Shown: in pieces, positions 41,817 through 50,620 of the stretch | How the letters are laid out: the number at the start of each line of letters is the position of its first letter | How positions within the stretch are numbered: the first letter of the stretch is position 1 | Assembly (NCBI RefSeq): GCF_004022565.1 | Contig: NZ_CP022987.1 | Coordinates: 372,001 to 436,000 of the forward strand | DNA: 64,000 nucleotides | Source of the DNA: Pollutimonas thiosulfatoxidans | GTDB lineage: Bacteria; Pseudomonadota; Gammaproteobacteria; Burkholderiales; Burkholderiaceae_B | Direction: 5' to 3' | The notes under the pieces: generated by a model | Told to the model about the DNA's origin: nothing | The model's input: only the letters and a program-made list of their open reading frames with translations | Database searches by the model: none | Program-made: the position numbers and the translations under genes

Positions 41817-42949
41817 TGACGCGATCTTTGCAAGACATCATTCGTCATTCGTGGTGTGCGTCTATCGCCACCCTGTCCTTAACCTTGTTGACACCGGCTT
41901 CCATCGCCGGGACACTGCCGCCGACTCTGGGCAGCAATCTGGTCCAGGGCTATATTCAGCCGTCCATGCAGCACTTCCAGGAAACGGCTCACCAGCTGAA
42001 CCAGCGCCTTCAGGCATGGTGCCCAAAGCCGTCGGCAGCAGGTGCCGAGACGATTCACGACGCCTTTGCTGAAGTGGTAAGGGCGTGGTCACGCATCGAG
42101 TTCTTGCGCTTCGGTCCATTGGTGGCCGCCACGCGCTTCGAGCGGATCTATTTCTGGCCCGATCCGCGCGGCATCACCTTGCGTCAGGTTCAGGGCTTGT
42201 TGGCCGGTGCCGAACCCATCCCCAACGCTGAAGCGCTAGCCTCCCATAGTGTGGCCGTGCAGGGCCTGCCGGCCCTGGAGTATGTCTTGTACCGACAGGG
42301 CGGCATACTGGCCATCGGGGCACAAGCTACGCCCGACCAGGAGTCCTCGACATTGTCAGCGGACTTTGATGGCGCCTGCGCCTATGCCACCTCCGTCTCG
42401 GGCAACCTCGCATCGGTCGGTGCCGAACTGGTCCAGGCCTGGAGCGAAGAAGGCCCTTACGGCAAGCAGTTTTCCAACCCCACTCCGGACAGTCCCCTTT
42501 ATCGCAGTCCGCAAGAGGTAGCCGCCGAGGCCATCAAGGCCTTGTCCACAGGCTTGCAGTTTGCCCACGACATCAAGCTGATGCCAGTATTGGGCAAGGG
42601 CTTCAAACAAGCGAAAGCGACGCGTGCGCCTTTCTGGCGTAGCGGCTTGTCGACCGAGGCGATGGCGGCGAGCGTTGAAGGCATGCTGCAGTTCTATCAG
42701 GCAGGCGGCTATATCTATAGCGACGATGAAACGTGGATAGATCAAAATTTGCGCGATGAGCTTAAGCGCGGCGTGGACAACTTCAAGAGTCTGCGCCAGC
42801 CCATGCAGCAGTTGACCGAGGGCGAAGACAGCTATCGGCGGCTCACGCTGGCTGCGCTGCTGCTGGAAAATGCCAAAAGCATCGTGGATCAACGTATGGC
42901 GCCGGCGTTTGGCGTGAGGCTGGGCTTTAATGCGCTTGACGGAGATTGA
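41816..42949 (+). CDS. second imelysin-family periplasmic protein
   Basis: 377-residue imelysin-fold protein with a signal peptide (hydrophobic run SWCASIATLSLTLLTPASIAG). Recognisable parts are VVRAWSRIEFLRFGPL, ERIYFWPDPRG and VQGLPALEYVLY. Here the G-x-H-x2-E site of the first imelysin is replaced by GLPALEYVLY, so it keeps the Glu but not the His, as in the paralogue of the Pseudomonas cluster. The ATG shares its A with the TGA of the cytochrome gene. Confidence 0.86.
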   Translation: MTRSLQDIIRHSWCASIATLSLTLLTPASIAGTLPPTLGSNLVQGYIQPSMQHFQETAHQLNQRLQAWCPKPSAAGAETIHDAFAEVVRAWSRIEFLRFGPLVAATRFERIYFWPDPRGITLRQVQGLLAGAEPIPNAEALASHSVAVQGLPALEYVLYRQGGILAIGAQATPDQESSTLSADFDGACAYATSVSGNLASVGAELVQAWSEEGPYGKQFSNPTPDSPLYRSPQEVAAEAIKALSTGLQFAHDIKLMPVLGKGFKQAKATRAPFWRSGLSTEAMAASVEGMLQFYQAGGYIYSDDETWIDQNLRDELKRGVDNFKSLRQPMQQLTEGEDSYRRLTLAALLLENAKSIVDQRMAPAFGVRLGFNALDGD

Positions 42950-44090
42950 TCGGCGGCGCTTCCTGACCATGATGGCCGCGTATGGCGGTGCAGGGCTCGC
43001 TGCGCCCTTGAATGCCTGGGGTACCGGGGCTTCCGATGTGCCATCCGCCGTAGCTGAGGCGGCGCGGGACGCGCCTTTATATCTGGCGGCCCGTAAGAAC
43101 GCGGGCAAGTTCGAAGCGACAGTCATCGACGAGGCCGGCCAAGACCAACTGGTCATTCCCTTGCCCGACCGCGGCCATAGCTTTGCCATTGATGCACCGC
43201 GCGGCCGTGCCGTGGCTTTTGGCAGGCAGCCGGGCTTCTTTGCCCTTGCCTTTGATATCAAGGGAAAGCAAGCCACCCACACGCTGCAGCCCGCCGCCTA
43301 TCGCCATTTTTTCGGTCACGGAGTTTTCTCACCCGACGGCAAGCTCATGGTCGCAACAGAAAACGATTATGAGGCCGGCCACGGCGTGCTGGGCCTGTAC
43401 GACGCCAGCCCTGGCGGCAACTACCAGCGTGTAGGCGAATTCCTCACGCATGGTGTCGGGCCCCACGAGGTCGTGCTCATGCCAGACGGCCGCACACTGT
43501 GTGTGGCCAACGGCGGCATCCTCACTCATCCAGATTATGGCAAGCTGCAACTGAACGCAGACACCATGCAGCCGTCTCTCGCCTATATAGATATAGTCAG
43601 CGGCGAATTGTTGGAGCAAGTTCTCTTGCCGGCCCAGTGGTATCGCTTGTCGATCCGCCATCTGGTGGTCGATGGCCAGGGTGCTGTCTGGTTTGGTTGC
43701 CAACATACCGGTCCGGCACATGAGCGCCCACCGCTCGTGGGCAGGCACCGGCGTGGCGGACAAGCAGAGTTGTTCACCGGCAGCCATGACGCCCTGCGCA
43801 GCATGAAGAACTACGTCGGCTCCCTCGCTTGTAACGAGGCAGGCACAGTAGTTGCTACGTCCAGCCCGGTCGGCGGCCAGGTACTGTTCTGGGCAACTGA
43901 CAGTGGGCGCTGTCTGAATGCAGCGCCAATTTTTGATGGCTGCGGCATTGCCCCGGCCTCAGGAAACGGCTTTCTCGTGACGAGTGGCCGCGGGACGGTC
44001 GAACAGCGTAGCGCGGACGGAAGCCACCTGGCGTTGCGTGCTGGCGCACCGGATCTTGCCTGGGATAACCACCTTCGGCAGGCTGGCTGA
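42930..44090 (+). CDS. DUF1513 protein, Tat-exported beta-propeller-like
   Basis: 386-residue protein with a twin-arginine type signal (EIDRRRFLTMMAAYGGAGLAAP). The body has repeated propeller-like strands (GHSFAIDAPRGRAVAFGRQPG, GHGVFSPDGKLMVATENDY, GVGPHEVVLMPDGRTLCVANGG). This family closes the imelysin/di-haem cluster in Pseudomonas too. Function unknown. It overlaps the end of the second imelysin gene by 20 bp. Confidence 0.88.
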   Translation: MRLTEIDRRRFLTMMAAYGGAGLAAPLNAWGTGASDVPSAVAEAARDAPLYLAARKNAGKFEATVIDEAGQDQLVIPLPDRGHSFAIDAPRGRAVAFGRQPGFFALAFDIKGKQATHTLQPAAYRHFFGHGVFSPDGKLMVATENDYEAGHGVLGLYDASPGGNYQRVGEFLTHGVGPHEVVLMPDGRTLCVANGGILTHPDYGKLQLNADTMQPSLAYIDIVSGELLEQVLLPAQWYRLSIRHLVVDGQGAVWFGCQHTGPAHERPPLVGRHRRGGQAELFTGSHDALRSMKNYVGSLACNEAGTVVATSSPVGGQVLFWATDSGRCLNAAPIFDGCGIAPASGNGFLVTSGRGTVEQRSADGSHLALRAGAPDLAWDNHLRQAG

Positions 44091-44467
44091 CGCATACAGG
44101 AACGTAAATCATTGAAAAATGACTAAAAAATCAACGTTAATATAAGTTCCCAAACTTGCTGTAAAAACAAGGCTCTGCGGCAACTACTTAAAGAGCACCT
44201 TAATAAAAAAAGCTGATGCAAAACTGTGGCGCAGCCGCCACGCAGAAACTACGGGTAATCCCGTAACAAAAGAGGCCAAATCGGACAATTCGTTGTTTTA
44301 TACCGACACGCTGCGCGAAAAACACCACTTAAGGCCACACGACAATAGCCAGCAGCCCCGAATTTTGATGCAATAGCAGCAACTTCCCATCGCGGAGTTA
44401 GAAAGAGCAGCAGCACAGTTTTGGTAGTCGCTGCTCTAAGTTACTCAAATCTACGGAGATTTCTTAC
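44091..44467 (+). promoter_or_regulatory. 377-bp gene-free leader of the porin gene
   Basis: No gene is supported here. The first part is AT-rich and holds -10-like TAATAT (44138-44143) with TTGAAA 20 bp before it, a poor spacing. Two close hairpins follow: GTGGCG-CAGC-CGCCAC (44226-44241) and TACGGG-TAAT-CCCGTA (44250-44265). A third dyad, AGAGCAGC (44404-44411) with GCTGCTCT (44430-44437), lies just before the ribosome-binding site. A long structured 5' leader for the porin mRNA is a reasonable reading. Confidence 0.45.
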
Positions 44468-45649
44468 ATGAAAAAGACTCTGCTCGCTGCTGCTCTAACC
44501 GTCGGCTTTTTCGGCGTCGCTCAGGCAGAAACATCGGTCACCCTCTACGGTATTCTGGATGGTGGTATTGGTTACCAACAAATTAAGGGCGTTAACAGCT
44601 ACGCTACTGACCGCACTGGAGAACCCAGCCTCAAAGCCAAGAAAACCGGCATGATCAACGGCATCGAGTACGGCAACCGTTGGGGCCTGAAGGGCGCTGA
44701 AGATCTGGGTAATGGCTTGCGCGCTGTGTTCCAACTGGAAAGCGGCTTTGACCTGGGTACTGGTCAGCAGGCCCAGTCTACCTCGTCTTCCAACAGCGAC
44801 CGTTTGTTCGGTCGTCAAGCCACGATCGGTTTGGCTAGCGACGCTTGGGGTCAACTTGACCTTGGTCGTCAAACCAACATTGCCTCCAAGTACTTGGCTG
44901 GTGTAGCTACGCCGTTTGGTGCCAGCTTCGGCCAAGCCAACTCGGGCGCGGTGTTCACCCAAGCTAATACCGCCCGTTACGACAACATGGTCATGTACCA
45001 AACGCCCAACTTTTCGGGCTTCCAGTTCGGCGCTGGCTACTCCTTCAACGTCAGCGGTGGCGAAAGCTGGAAAGTTGACGGCACCCGTAACAGTAACCAA
45101 CATGCCATCACGACCGGCCTGCGTTATGGCAACGGCCCCATCGCTGTCGCTTTGACGTACGACGCTTTCAAGGCTCGCGGTTCTGATGTCGCTCCTGTCA
45201 CTGACGACACAACAGTTAAGGCCTGGGCTCTTGCCGGAAGCTACGACTTTGAAATCGTTAAGCTGCACGCTGGCTTTGGCCAAACCCGCGACGGTTTCTT
45301 CCAGTTGCAAGGTTACGGTAGCGGCGCATCGTCGTCCTTCAGCAATGCCACTGGCGCTTTTGGCGCAGCTAAAGGCCTGAAGTTCAACTCCTACAGTGCA
45401 GGTGTGTCGGCTCCTCTGGGTAATGGTACCTTGATGGCTGGTTGGATGATGGCTGATCCACGCAGCAATCCTGACAGCTTCGGTGCTGGCGAGGACATGG
45501 ACAAGCAGCAAACTTACAGCCTGGGCTACACCTACGGCATCTCCAAGCGCACGAGCCTGTACGCAATTGGCTCCTACGCCAAGCACGTTCAGTTCTTGCC
45601 TGATGCAAAATCGACTCTGGTCGGTGTGGGCGTCGTCCACAAGTTCTAA
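44468..45649 (+). CDS. general outer-membrane porin (Burkholderiales porin family)
   Basis: 393-residue trimeric porin. Signal peptide MKKTLLAAALTVGFFGVAQA, mature start ETSVTLYGILDGGIGYQQ, the family strand SRWGLKGxEDLGNGLRAVFQLE in the form NRWGLKGAEDLGNGLRAVFQLESGF, then RQATIGLASDAWGQLDLGRQ. It ends in the outer-membrane sorting Phe (VGVGVVHKF). Codon use (frequent GGT, GCT, CGT) is that of a highly expressed gene. It lies directly upstream of nuoA, as in Bordetella. Confidence 0.96.
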   Translation: MKKTLLAAALTVGFFGVAQAETSVTLYGILDGGIGYQQIKGVNSYATDRTGEPSLKAKKTGMINGIEYGNRWGLKGAEDLGNGLRAVFQLESGFDLGTGQQAQSTSSSNSDRLFGRQATIGLASDAWGQLDLGRQTNIASKYLAGVATPFGASFGQANSGAVFTQANTARYDNMVMYQTPNFSGFQFGAGYSFNVSGGESWKVDGTRNSNQHAITTGLRYGNGPIAVALTYDAFKARGSDVAPVTDDTTVKAWALAGSYDFEIVKLHAGFGQTRDGFFQLQGYGSGASSSFSNATGAFGAAKGLKFNSYSAGVSAPLGNGTLMAGWMMADPRSNPDSFGAGEDMDKQQTYSLGYTYGISKRTSLYAIGSYAKHVQFLPDAKSTLVGVGVVHKF

Positions 45650-45735
45650 TCAGTCTGCATAGCACGTCTATGCATACAGGTAGCCCGGCTTGCCGGGTTG
45701 CTGATAGAACTTAAGGCAAGTGCAGTTTGCTTGTT

Positions 45736-45765
45736 AAAGAGCCACTCTTCGGAGTGGCTCTTTTT
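45736..45765 (+). terminator. intrinsic terminator of the porin gene
   Basis: AAAGAGCCACTC-TTCG-GAGTGGCTCTTT, a perfect 12-bp stem with a TTCG tetraloop, followed by T. Two smaller hairpins (GCATAG/CTATGC at 45657-45673 and CCCGGC/GCCGGG at 45684-45697) lie between the porin stop and this site. Confidence 0.93.
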
Positions 45766-45900
45766 GCGCTTTCTCGCGTTAAACTATCGGCTTGTATGAG
45801 GCAGTTCCCCCAATCAGGCCGTGACTTTCAGCTTCCACGTTGCCGCGCGCGACGAACATGTTTCCGAGTGAGGGTCTTGCACAGAAAGCCCGCCTCAAAA

Positions 45901-45909
45901 TGCTACAAT
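45901..45909 (+). promoter_or_regulatory. extended -10 promoter of the nuo operon
   Basis: TGCTACAAT, an extended -10 (TGn plus TACAAT), 36 bp upstream of the nuoA ATG. TTGCAC at 45877-45882 is a possible -35 but at a long 21-bp spacing. Confidence 0.5.
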
Positions 45910-45945
45910 CCAAGAGTTTACTTATTGTGATTGGATGCACCTCAC

Positions 45946-46305
45946 ATGAATCTGCAACAGTACTTCCCCGTTCTGCTGTTTATCGTGGTGGCCACCGTGA
46001 TCGGCTTCGCTTTGCTTTCGGCAGGGCGCTTGCTGGGTCCGCACCGCCCCTACGACGAAAAACTGTCGCAGTACGAGTGTGGCTTCGAAGCTTTCAGCGA
46101 TTCGCGCATGAAGTTCGATGTGCGCTATTACCTGGTCGCCATCCTGTTCATTATGTTCGACCTGGAAATCGCCTTCCTCTTCCCCTGGGCCATTGCCAAC
46201 GGCACCATCGGCATGGTGGGTTTCTGGACGGTACTCGTGTTCCTGGCCATTCTGACCGTAGGCTTTATCTACGAGTGGAAGAAAGGCGCACTGGACTGGG
46301 AATAA
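45946..46305 (+). CDS. nuoA: NADH-quinone oxidoreductase subunit A
   Basis: 119-residue membrane subunit of complex I with three transmembrane helices. The loop between helices 1 and 2 holds the conserved KLSQYECGFEAFSDSRMKFDVRYYLVAILFIMFDLEIAFLFPW. The ATG at 45946 starts family sequence. First gene of the 14-gene nuoA-N operon in standard order. Confidence 0.97.
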   Translation: MNLQQYFPVLLFIVVATVIGFALLSAGRLLGPHRPYDEKLSQYECGFEAFSDSRMKFDVRYYLVAILFIMFDLEIAFLFPWAIANGTIGMVGFWTVLVFLAILTVGFIYEWKKGALDWE

Positions 46306-46321
46306 CGCTAAAGGCGAAATT

Positions 46322-46798
46322 ATGGCTATCGACGGCATTATGAAAGAAGGTTTTATCACCACCAGCGCAGACAAGTTTCTGAACTGGGCCAAAACGGGTT
46401 CCTTGTGGCCCATGACATTCGGCCTGGCCTGTTGCGCGGTCGAGATGATGCATGCGGGTGCGGCGCGTTACGACCTGGACCAATTCGGCATTATTTTCCG
46501 GCCCAGCCCACGCCAGTCCGACCTGATGATCGTAGCCGGCACGCTGTGCAACAAGATGGCCCCGGCGCTGCGCAAGGTTTACGACCAGATGCCCGAGCCG
46601 CGCTGGGTGGTTTCCATGGGCTCTTGCGCCAATGGCGGCGGCTATTACCACTATTCATACTCTGTGGTGCGCGGCTGCGATCGCATCGTTCCTGTGGATG
46701 TTTACGTACCGGGTTGCCCGCCTACCGCTGAGGCGCTGGTGTACGGCCTGCTGCAAATGCAGAACAAAATCCGCTTGACCAATACCATTGCGCGCTAG
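46322..46798 (+). CDS. nuoB: NADH-quinone oxidoreductase subunit B
   Basis: 158-residue subunit that carries the last iron-sulfur cluster, N2, next to the quinone site. Its four ligands are visible: the tandem Cys in FGLACCAVEMMH, Cys in SMGSCANGGGYYHYSYSVVRGC, and Cys in VYVPGCPPTAEAL. Confidence 0.98.
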   Translation: MAIDGIMKEGFITTSADKFLNWAKTGSLWPMTFGLACCAVEMMHAGAARYDLDQFGIIFRPSPRQSDLMIVAGTLCNKMAPALRKVYDQMPEPRWVVSMGSCANGGGYYHYSYSVVRGCDRIVPVDVYVPGCPPTAEALVYGLLQMQNKIRLTNTIAR

Positions 46799-46840
46799 GC
46801 GGCTCTGGCTGTCCACTTTTAACGTTGAACTGCTTGAACT

Positions 46841-47452
46841 ATGACTCGGCTAGAAACGCTACAAACTAATTTGCTGGCTGTGTTGGGCGATAACATCGCA
46901 CTGACACTGGCACTGGGCGAGCTCACGCTCGAGGTGCCGGCCAAGAACTGGGTGGATACCTGTACGGTTCTGCGCGACGACGCAACGCTGGGCTTTGATA
47001 CCTGTGTTGACTTGTGCGGCGTCGACTATTCCGGTTGGGGCGCTCCCACTTTTGTGGTGGAGCCTGGCTTGCATCCCCAGCGCTTTGCGGTGGTGCTGCA
47101 TCTGTTGTCCGTGCAGCACAACTGGCGCTTGCGGGTGCGGGTGTTCGTCGCGAGCGACGAGTTCCCGGTCATCCCCACGCTGGTCGATGTCTGGCCCGCC
47201 GTCAACTGGTTCGAGCGCGAAGCCTTCGACCTGTACGGCATCGTTTTCGAAGGACACCCCGACCTACGCCGCATTCTGACCGATTACGGTTTCATCGGCC
47301 ATCCTTTCCGCAAGGATTTCCCCTTGTCCGGCAACGTAGAAATGCGCTACGACACGGAACAGCAGCGGGTGATCTATCAGCCGGTAACGATAGAGCCGCG
47401 CGAACTTACCCCGCGTGTTGTGCGTGAAGAAGGCTACGGAGCAGGGCGCTGA
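46841..47452 (+). CDS. nuoC: NADH-quinone oxidoreductase subunit C
   Basis: 203-residue peripheral-arm subunit (30-kDa type), not fused to NuoD. Signature near the C-terminus: WFEREAFDLYGIVFEGHPDLRRILTDYGFIGHPFRKDFPLSGNVEMRYD. It ends 2 bp before nuoD. Confidence 0.97.
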   Translation: MTRLETLQTNLLAVLGDNIALTLALGELTLEVPAKNWVDTCTVLRDDATLGFDTCVDLCGVDYSGWGAPTFVVEPGLHPQRFAVVLHLLSVQHNWRLRVRVFVASDEFPVIPTLVDVWPAVNWFEREAFDLYGIVFEGHPDLRRILTDYGFIGHPFRKDFPLSGNVEMRYDTEQQRVIYQPVTIEPRELTPRVVREEGYGAGR

Positions 47453-47454
47453 AC

Positions 47455-48711
47455 ATGGCTGAAATTAAAAACTACACACTGAACTTCGGACCGCAACACC
47501 CGGCCGCTCACGGCGTACTGCGCCTGGTGCTCGAGCTGGACGGCGAAGTCATCCAACGCGCTGATCCGCATATCGGCTTGTTGCACCGTGCCACCGAAAA
47601 GCTGGCCGAGCACAAGACCTACTTGCAGGCGCTGCCCTACATGGATCGTCTGGACTACGTGTCCATGATGTGCAACGAGCACGCCTATGTCATGGCGGTG
47701 GAAAACCTGCTGGGCATCGAGGTACCGCTGCGTGCACAGTACATCCGCGTGATGTTCGACGAAATCACCCGGGTACTGAACCACTTGATGTCGCTCGGTT
47801 CGCACGCGCTCGACGTCGGCGCGATGGCGGTCTTCCTTTACGCCTTCCGCGAACGAGAAGACCTCATGGATACCTACGAGGCCGTCTCGGGCGCGCGCAT
47901 GCATGCCGCCTACTACCGTCCTGGCGGCGTGTATCGCGATTTGCCCGATACCATGCCGCAGTACGGCCAGAGCAGCAAATACCGTGGCGAGAAAGAACTC
48001 CGTGCCATGAACGAGGCCCGTTCGGGTTCTCTGCTGGATTTCATTGAAGACTTCACCAATCGCTTTCCCACCTGCGTGGACGAGTACGAAACCTTGCTCA
48101 CGGATAACCGTATCTGGAAGCAGCGTCTGGTGGATGTGGGTGTGGTCAGTCCAGAACGTGCCAAGGCGCTGGGCTTTACCGGCCCCATGTTGCGCGGTTC
48201 GGGTGTCGAGTGGGACTTGCGCCGCATGCAGCCCTACGAGGTATACGACCGCATGGAATTCGACATTCCCGTGGGCGTCAATGGCGACTGCTACGACCGC
48301 TACCTGGTGCGTATTGCCGAGATGCGTGAAAGCAATCGCATCATCCGTCAGTGCGTCGAATGGCTACGCAACAACCCCGGCCCCGTCATTGTCGAGAACC
48401 ACAAGGTGGCGCCGCCCAGCCGCGAACGCATGAAGTTCGGCATGGAAGATCTTATCCATCACTTCAAGCTGTTCTCCGAAGGCATGCACGTACCGGCCGG
48501 CGAAACCTATGCCGCGGTCGAGCACCCCAAGGGCGAGTTCGGCATCTACATGATCTCCGATGGCGCCAACAAGCCTTACCGAATGAAGATACGCGCACCG
48601 GGCTTTGCCCATCTGCAGTCCCTCGATGAAATGTCGCGCGGCCACATGATTGCCGACGCCGTGACCATTATTGGAACGCAAGACATTGTGTTTGGCGAAA
48701 TCGACCGTTAA
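47455..48711 (+). CDS. nuoD: NADH-quinone oxidoreductase subunit D
   Basis: 418-residue 49-kDa subunit that forms most of the quinone pocket. It opens NYTLNFGPQHPAAHGVLRLVLELDGE and HIGLLHRATEKLAEHKTYLQALPYMDRLDYVSMM, where His of GPQHPAAHG and Tyr of LPYMDRLDY are the quinone-contacting residues of the family. It ends YDIVFGEIDR-like (TQDIVFGEIDR). Confidence 0.98.
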   Translation: MAEIKNYTLNFGPQHPAAHGVLRLVLELDGEVIQRADPHIGLLHRATEKLAEHKTYLQALPYMDRLDYVSMMCNEHAYVMAVENLLGIEVPLRAQYIRVMFDEITRVLNHLMSLGSHALDVGAMAVFLYAFREREDLMDTYEAVSGARMHAAYYRPGGVYRDLPDTMPQYGQSSKYRGEKELRAMNEARSGSLLDFIEDFTNRFPTCVDEYETLLTDNRIWKQRLVDVGVVSPERAKALGFTGPMLRGSGVEWDLRRMQPYEVYDRMEFDIPVGVNGDCYDRYLVRIAEMRESNRIIRQCVEWLRNNPGPVIVENHKVAPPSRERMKFGMEDLIHHFKLFSEGMHVPAGETYAAVEHPKGEFGIYMISDGANKPYRMKIRAPGFAHLQSLDEMSRGHMIADAVTIIGTQDIVFGEIDR

Positions 48712-48746
48712 CCGGCGTTAGCCAAGGTACAAACCGGATTCAAATT

Positions 48747-49241
48747 ATGCTGCTTTCCGAACAAGCCTATCAGAAGATCGACCGGGAACTGACCAAGTTC
48801 CCCGGCGACCAGCAACAGTCCGCCATCATGGCGGCGCTGACCATCGCCCAGGAAGAAAAAGGGTGGGTATCCACAGAAGTCGTGAACGACGTGGCCGCCT
48901 ACCTGCATGTGCCGCCTATTGCGGTCCAGGAAGTCGCGACCTTCTACAACATGTACAACCTGCATCCCGTGGGTCGTTTCAAGATCACGGTGTGCACAAA
49001 CCTGCCCTGTGCCCTGACCGACGGCGTCAAGGCGGCCGAGTACCTGAAGCAGAAGCTCAACATCGGTTTTAACGAAACCACGCCGGACGGCATGTTCACA
49101 CTGAAAGAAGGCGAGTGCATGGGCGCCTGCGGCGACTCGCCCGTCATGCTGCTTAACAACCGGCACATGTGCGTGCACATGCAGCCCGAGCGCATCGACG
49201 CCATGCTGGACGAACTTAAGCAGCACGGAGAATCGGCATGA
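48747..49241 (+). CDS. nuoE: NADH-quinone oxidoreductase subunit E
   Basis: 164-residue thioredoxin-fold subunit that holds the 2Fe-2S cluster N1a. Ligands: the Cys pair in VCTNLPCALTDG and the Cys pair in ECMGACGDSPVM. It overlaps nuoF by 4 bp. Confidence 0.97.
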   Translation: MLLSEQAYQKIDRELTKFPGDQQQSAIMAALTIAQEEKGWVSTEVVNDVAAYLHVPPIAVQEVATFYNMYNLHPVGRFKITVCTNLPCALTDGVKAAEYLKQKLNIGFNETTPDGMFTLKEGECMGACGDSPVMLLNNRHMCVHMQPERIDAMLDELKQHGESA

Positions 49242-50605
49242 GCGTGGCGGCGGTATTGCAACAGTTTTCGCAGGGCCTCGAGCCCCTCCCAACCCGCGAT
49301 CTAGCCACCAGCATGATCTTCCATGATCGCCACATCAACCCGCAGATTATTGCCGGACTCGATGGCAGCAACTGGGGCCTGGAAGACTACGTCAAGCGCG
49401 GCGGCTATGAAGCCTTGCGCAAGATCCTGACCACGGGCATGACGCCTGAAGACGTCATCAACGAGGTCAAGGCATCCAGCTTGCGTGGTCGTGGAGGCGC
49501 GGGTTTTCCCACCGGCCTGAAGTGGAGCTTCATGCCGCGTGCCTTGCCCGGCCAGAAGTATCTGGTGTGCAACTCGGACGAAGGCGAGCCCGGCACCTTC
49601 AAGGACCGCGACATCCTGCGCTTCAATCCGCATATCGTGATTGAAGGCATGGCGATCGCTGCCTATGCCATGGGTATCACGGTGGGCTACAACTACATAC
49701 ACGGCGAGGTCTTCGAGATCTACGATCGCTTTGAAGAAGCGCTGGATCAGGCGCGTGCTGCCGGCTTCCTGGGCGACAACATCCTGGGGTCGGCATTCAG
49801 CTTCCAGCTGCATGCCTTCCACGGCTATGGCGCCTACATCTGCGGCGAAGAAACCGCGCTGCTCGAATCGCTGGAAGGCAAGAAAGGCCAGCCACGCTTC
49901 AAGCCGCCTTTCCCCGCCAGCTTTGGCCTGTATGGCAAGCCCACCACCATCAACAACACCGAGACCTTTGCCGCCGTTCCGTGGATCTTCCGCAACAGCG
50001 GGCAAGAGTACCTGGAGATCGGCGTGCCGAACGCCGGGGGCACCAAGCTGTTCTCGGTATCGGGCGACGTCGAGCTTCCCGGCAACTACGAGGTACCGCT
50101 AGGCACGCCTTTCAGCAAGCTGCTGGAGTTGGCCGGCGGCATGCGTGGCGGGCGCAAGCTGAAGGCGGTCATTCCCGGCGGCTCCAGTGCGCCGGTGGTC
50201 CCCGCCGACATCATGATGCAGACCAATATGGACTACGATGCCATCGCCAAAGCCGGCTCAATGCTGGGTTCAGGTGCGGTCATCGTCATGGACGAGACCC
50301 GCTGCATGGTCAAGTCGCTGCTGCGTCTGTCTTATTTTTACTATGAAGAAAGCTGCGGCCAATGCACGCCTTGCCGCGAAGGCACGGGCTGGCTGTATCG
50401 GATGCTGGAGCGCATCGAGAACGGCCAGGGCCGCTCCGAGGACCTGGACGTCCTGGATTCCGTGGCGCACAACATCATGGGCCGCACCATTTGCGCGCTG
50501 GGCGACGCAGCCGCCATGCCGGTACGCAGCTTCATCAAGCACTTTCGCGACGAGTTCGCACACCACATCGAGCATAAAAGCTGTGTGGTGCCCAAATATC
50601 TGTAG
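49238..50605 (+). CDS. nuoF: NADH-quinone oxidoreductase subunit F
   Basis: 455-residue NADH-oxidising subunit. NADH/FMN site GRGGAGFPTGLKWSFMP and CNSDEGEPGTFKDRDIL, then ICGEETALLESLEGKKGQPRFKPPFPA. The 4Fe-4S cluster N3 is bound by ESCGQCTPCREGTGW and the later Cys in GRTICALGDAAAMP. Confidence 0.98.
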   Translation: MSVAAVLQQFSQGLEPLPTRDLATSMIFHDRHINPQIIAGLDGSNWGLEDYVKRGGYEALRKILTTGMTPEDVINEVKASSLRGRGGAGFPTGLKWSFMPRALPGQKYLVCNSDEGEPGTFKDRDILRFNPHIVIEGMAIAAYAMGITVGYNYIHGEVFEIYDRFEEALDQARAAGFLGDNILGSAFSFQLHAFHGYGAYICGEETALLESLEGKKGQPRFKPPFPASFGLYGKPTTINNTETFAAVPWIFRNSGQEYLEIGVPNAGGTKLFSVSGDVELPGNYEVPLGTPFSKLLELAGGMRGGRKLKAVIPGGSSAPVVPADIMMQTNMDYDAIAKAGSMLGSGAVIVMDETRCMVKSLLRLSYFYYEESCGQCTPCREGTGWLYRMLERIENGQGRSEDLDVLDSVAHNIMGRTICALGDAAAMPVRSFIKHFRDEFAHHIEHKSCVVPKYL

Positions 50606-50620
50606 GGTCAGGACAAGCTA

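Noticed and set aside
44495..45640. 381-codon minus-strand frame opposite the porin gene
   Set aside because: Mirror of strong codon bias in the porin gene; no ribosome-binding site or domain.
17250..45900. The whole block between tRNA-Leu(GAG) and nuoA as one genomic island inserted at the tRNA
   Set aside because: No integrase, no repeat of the tRNA 3' end and no clear change in base composition. The porin next to nuoA is the ancestral Bordetella-type neighbour, so the block is more likely lineage rearrangement.
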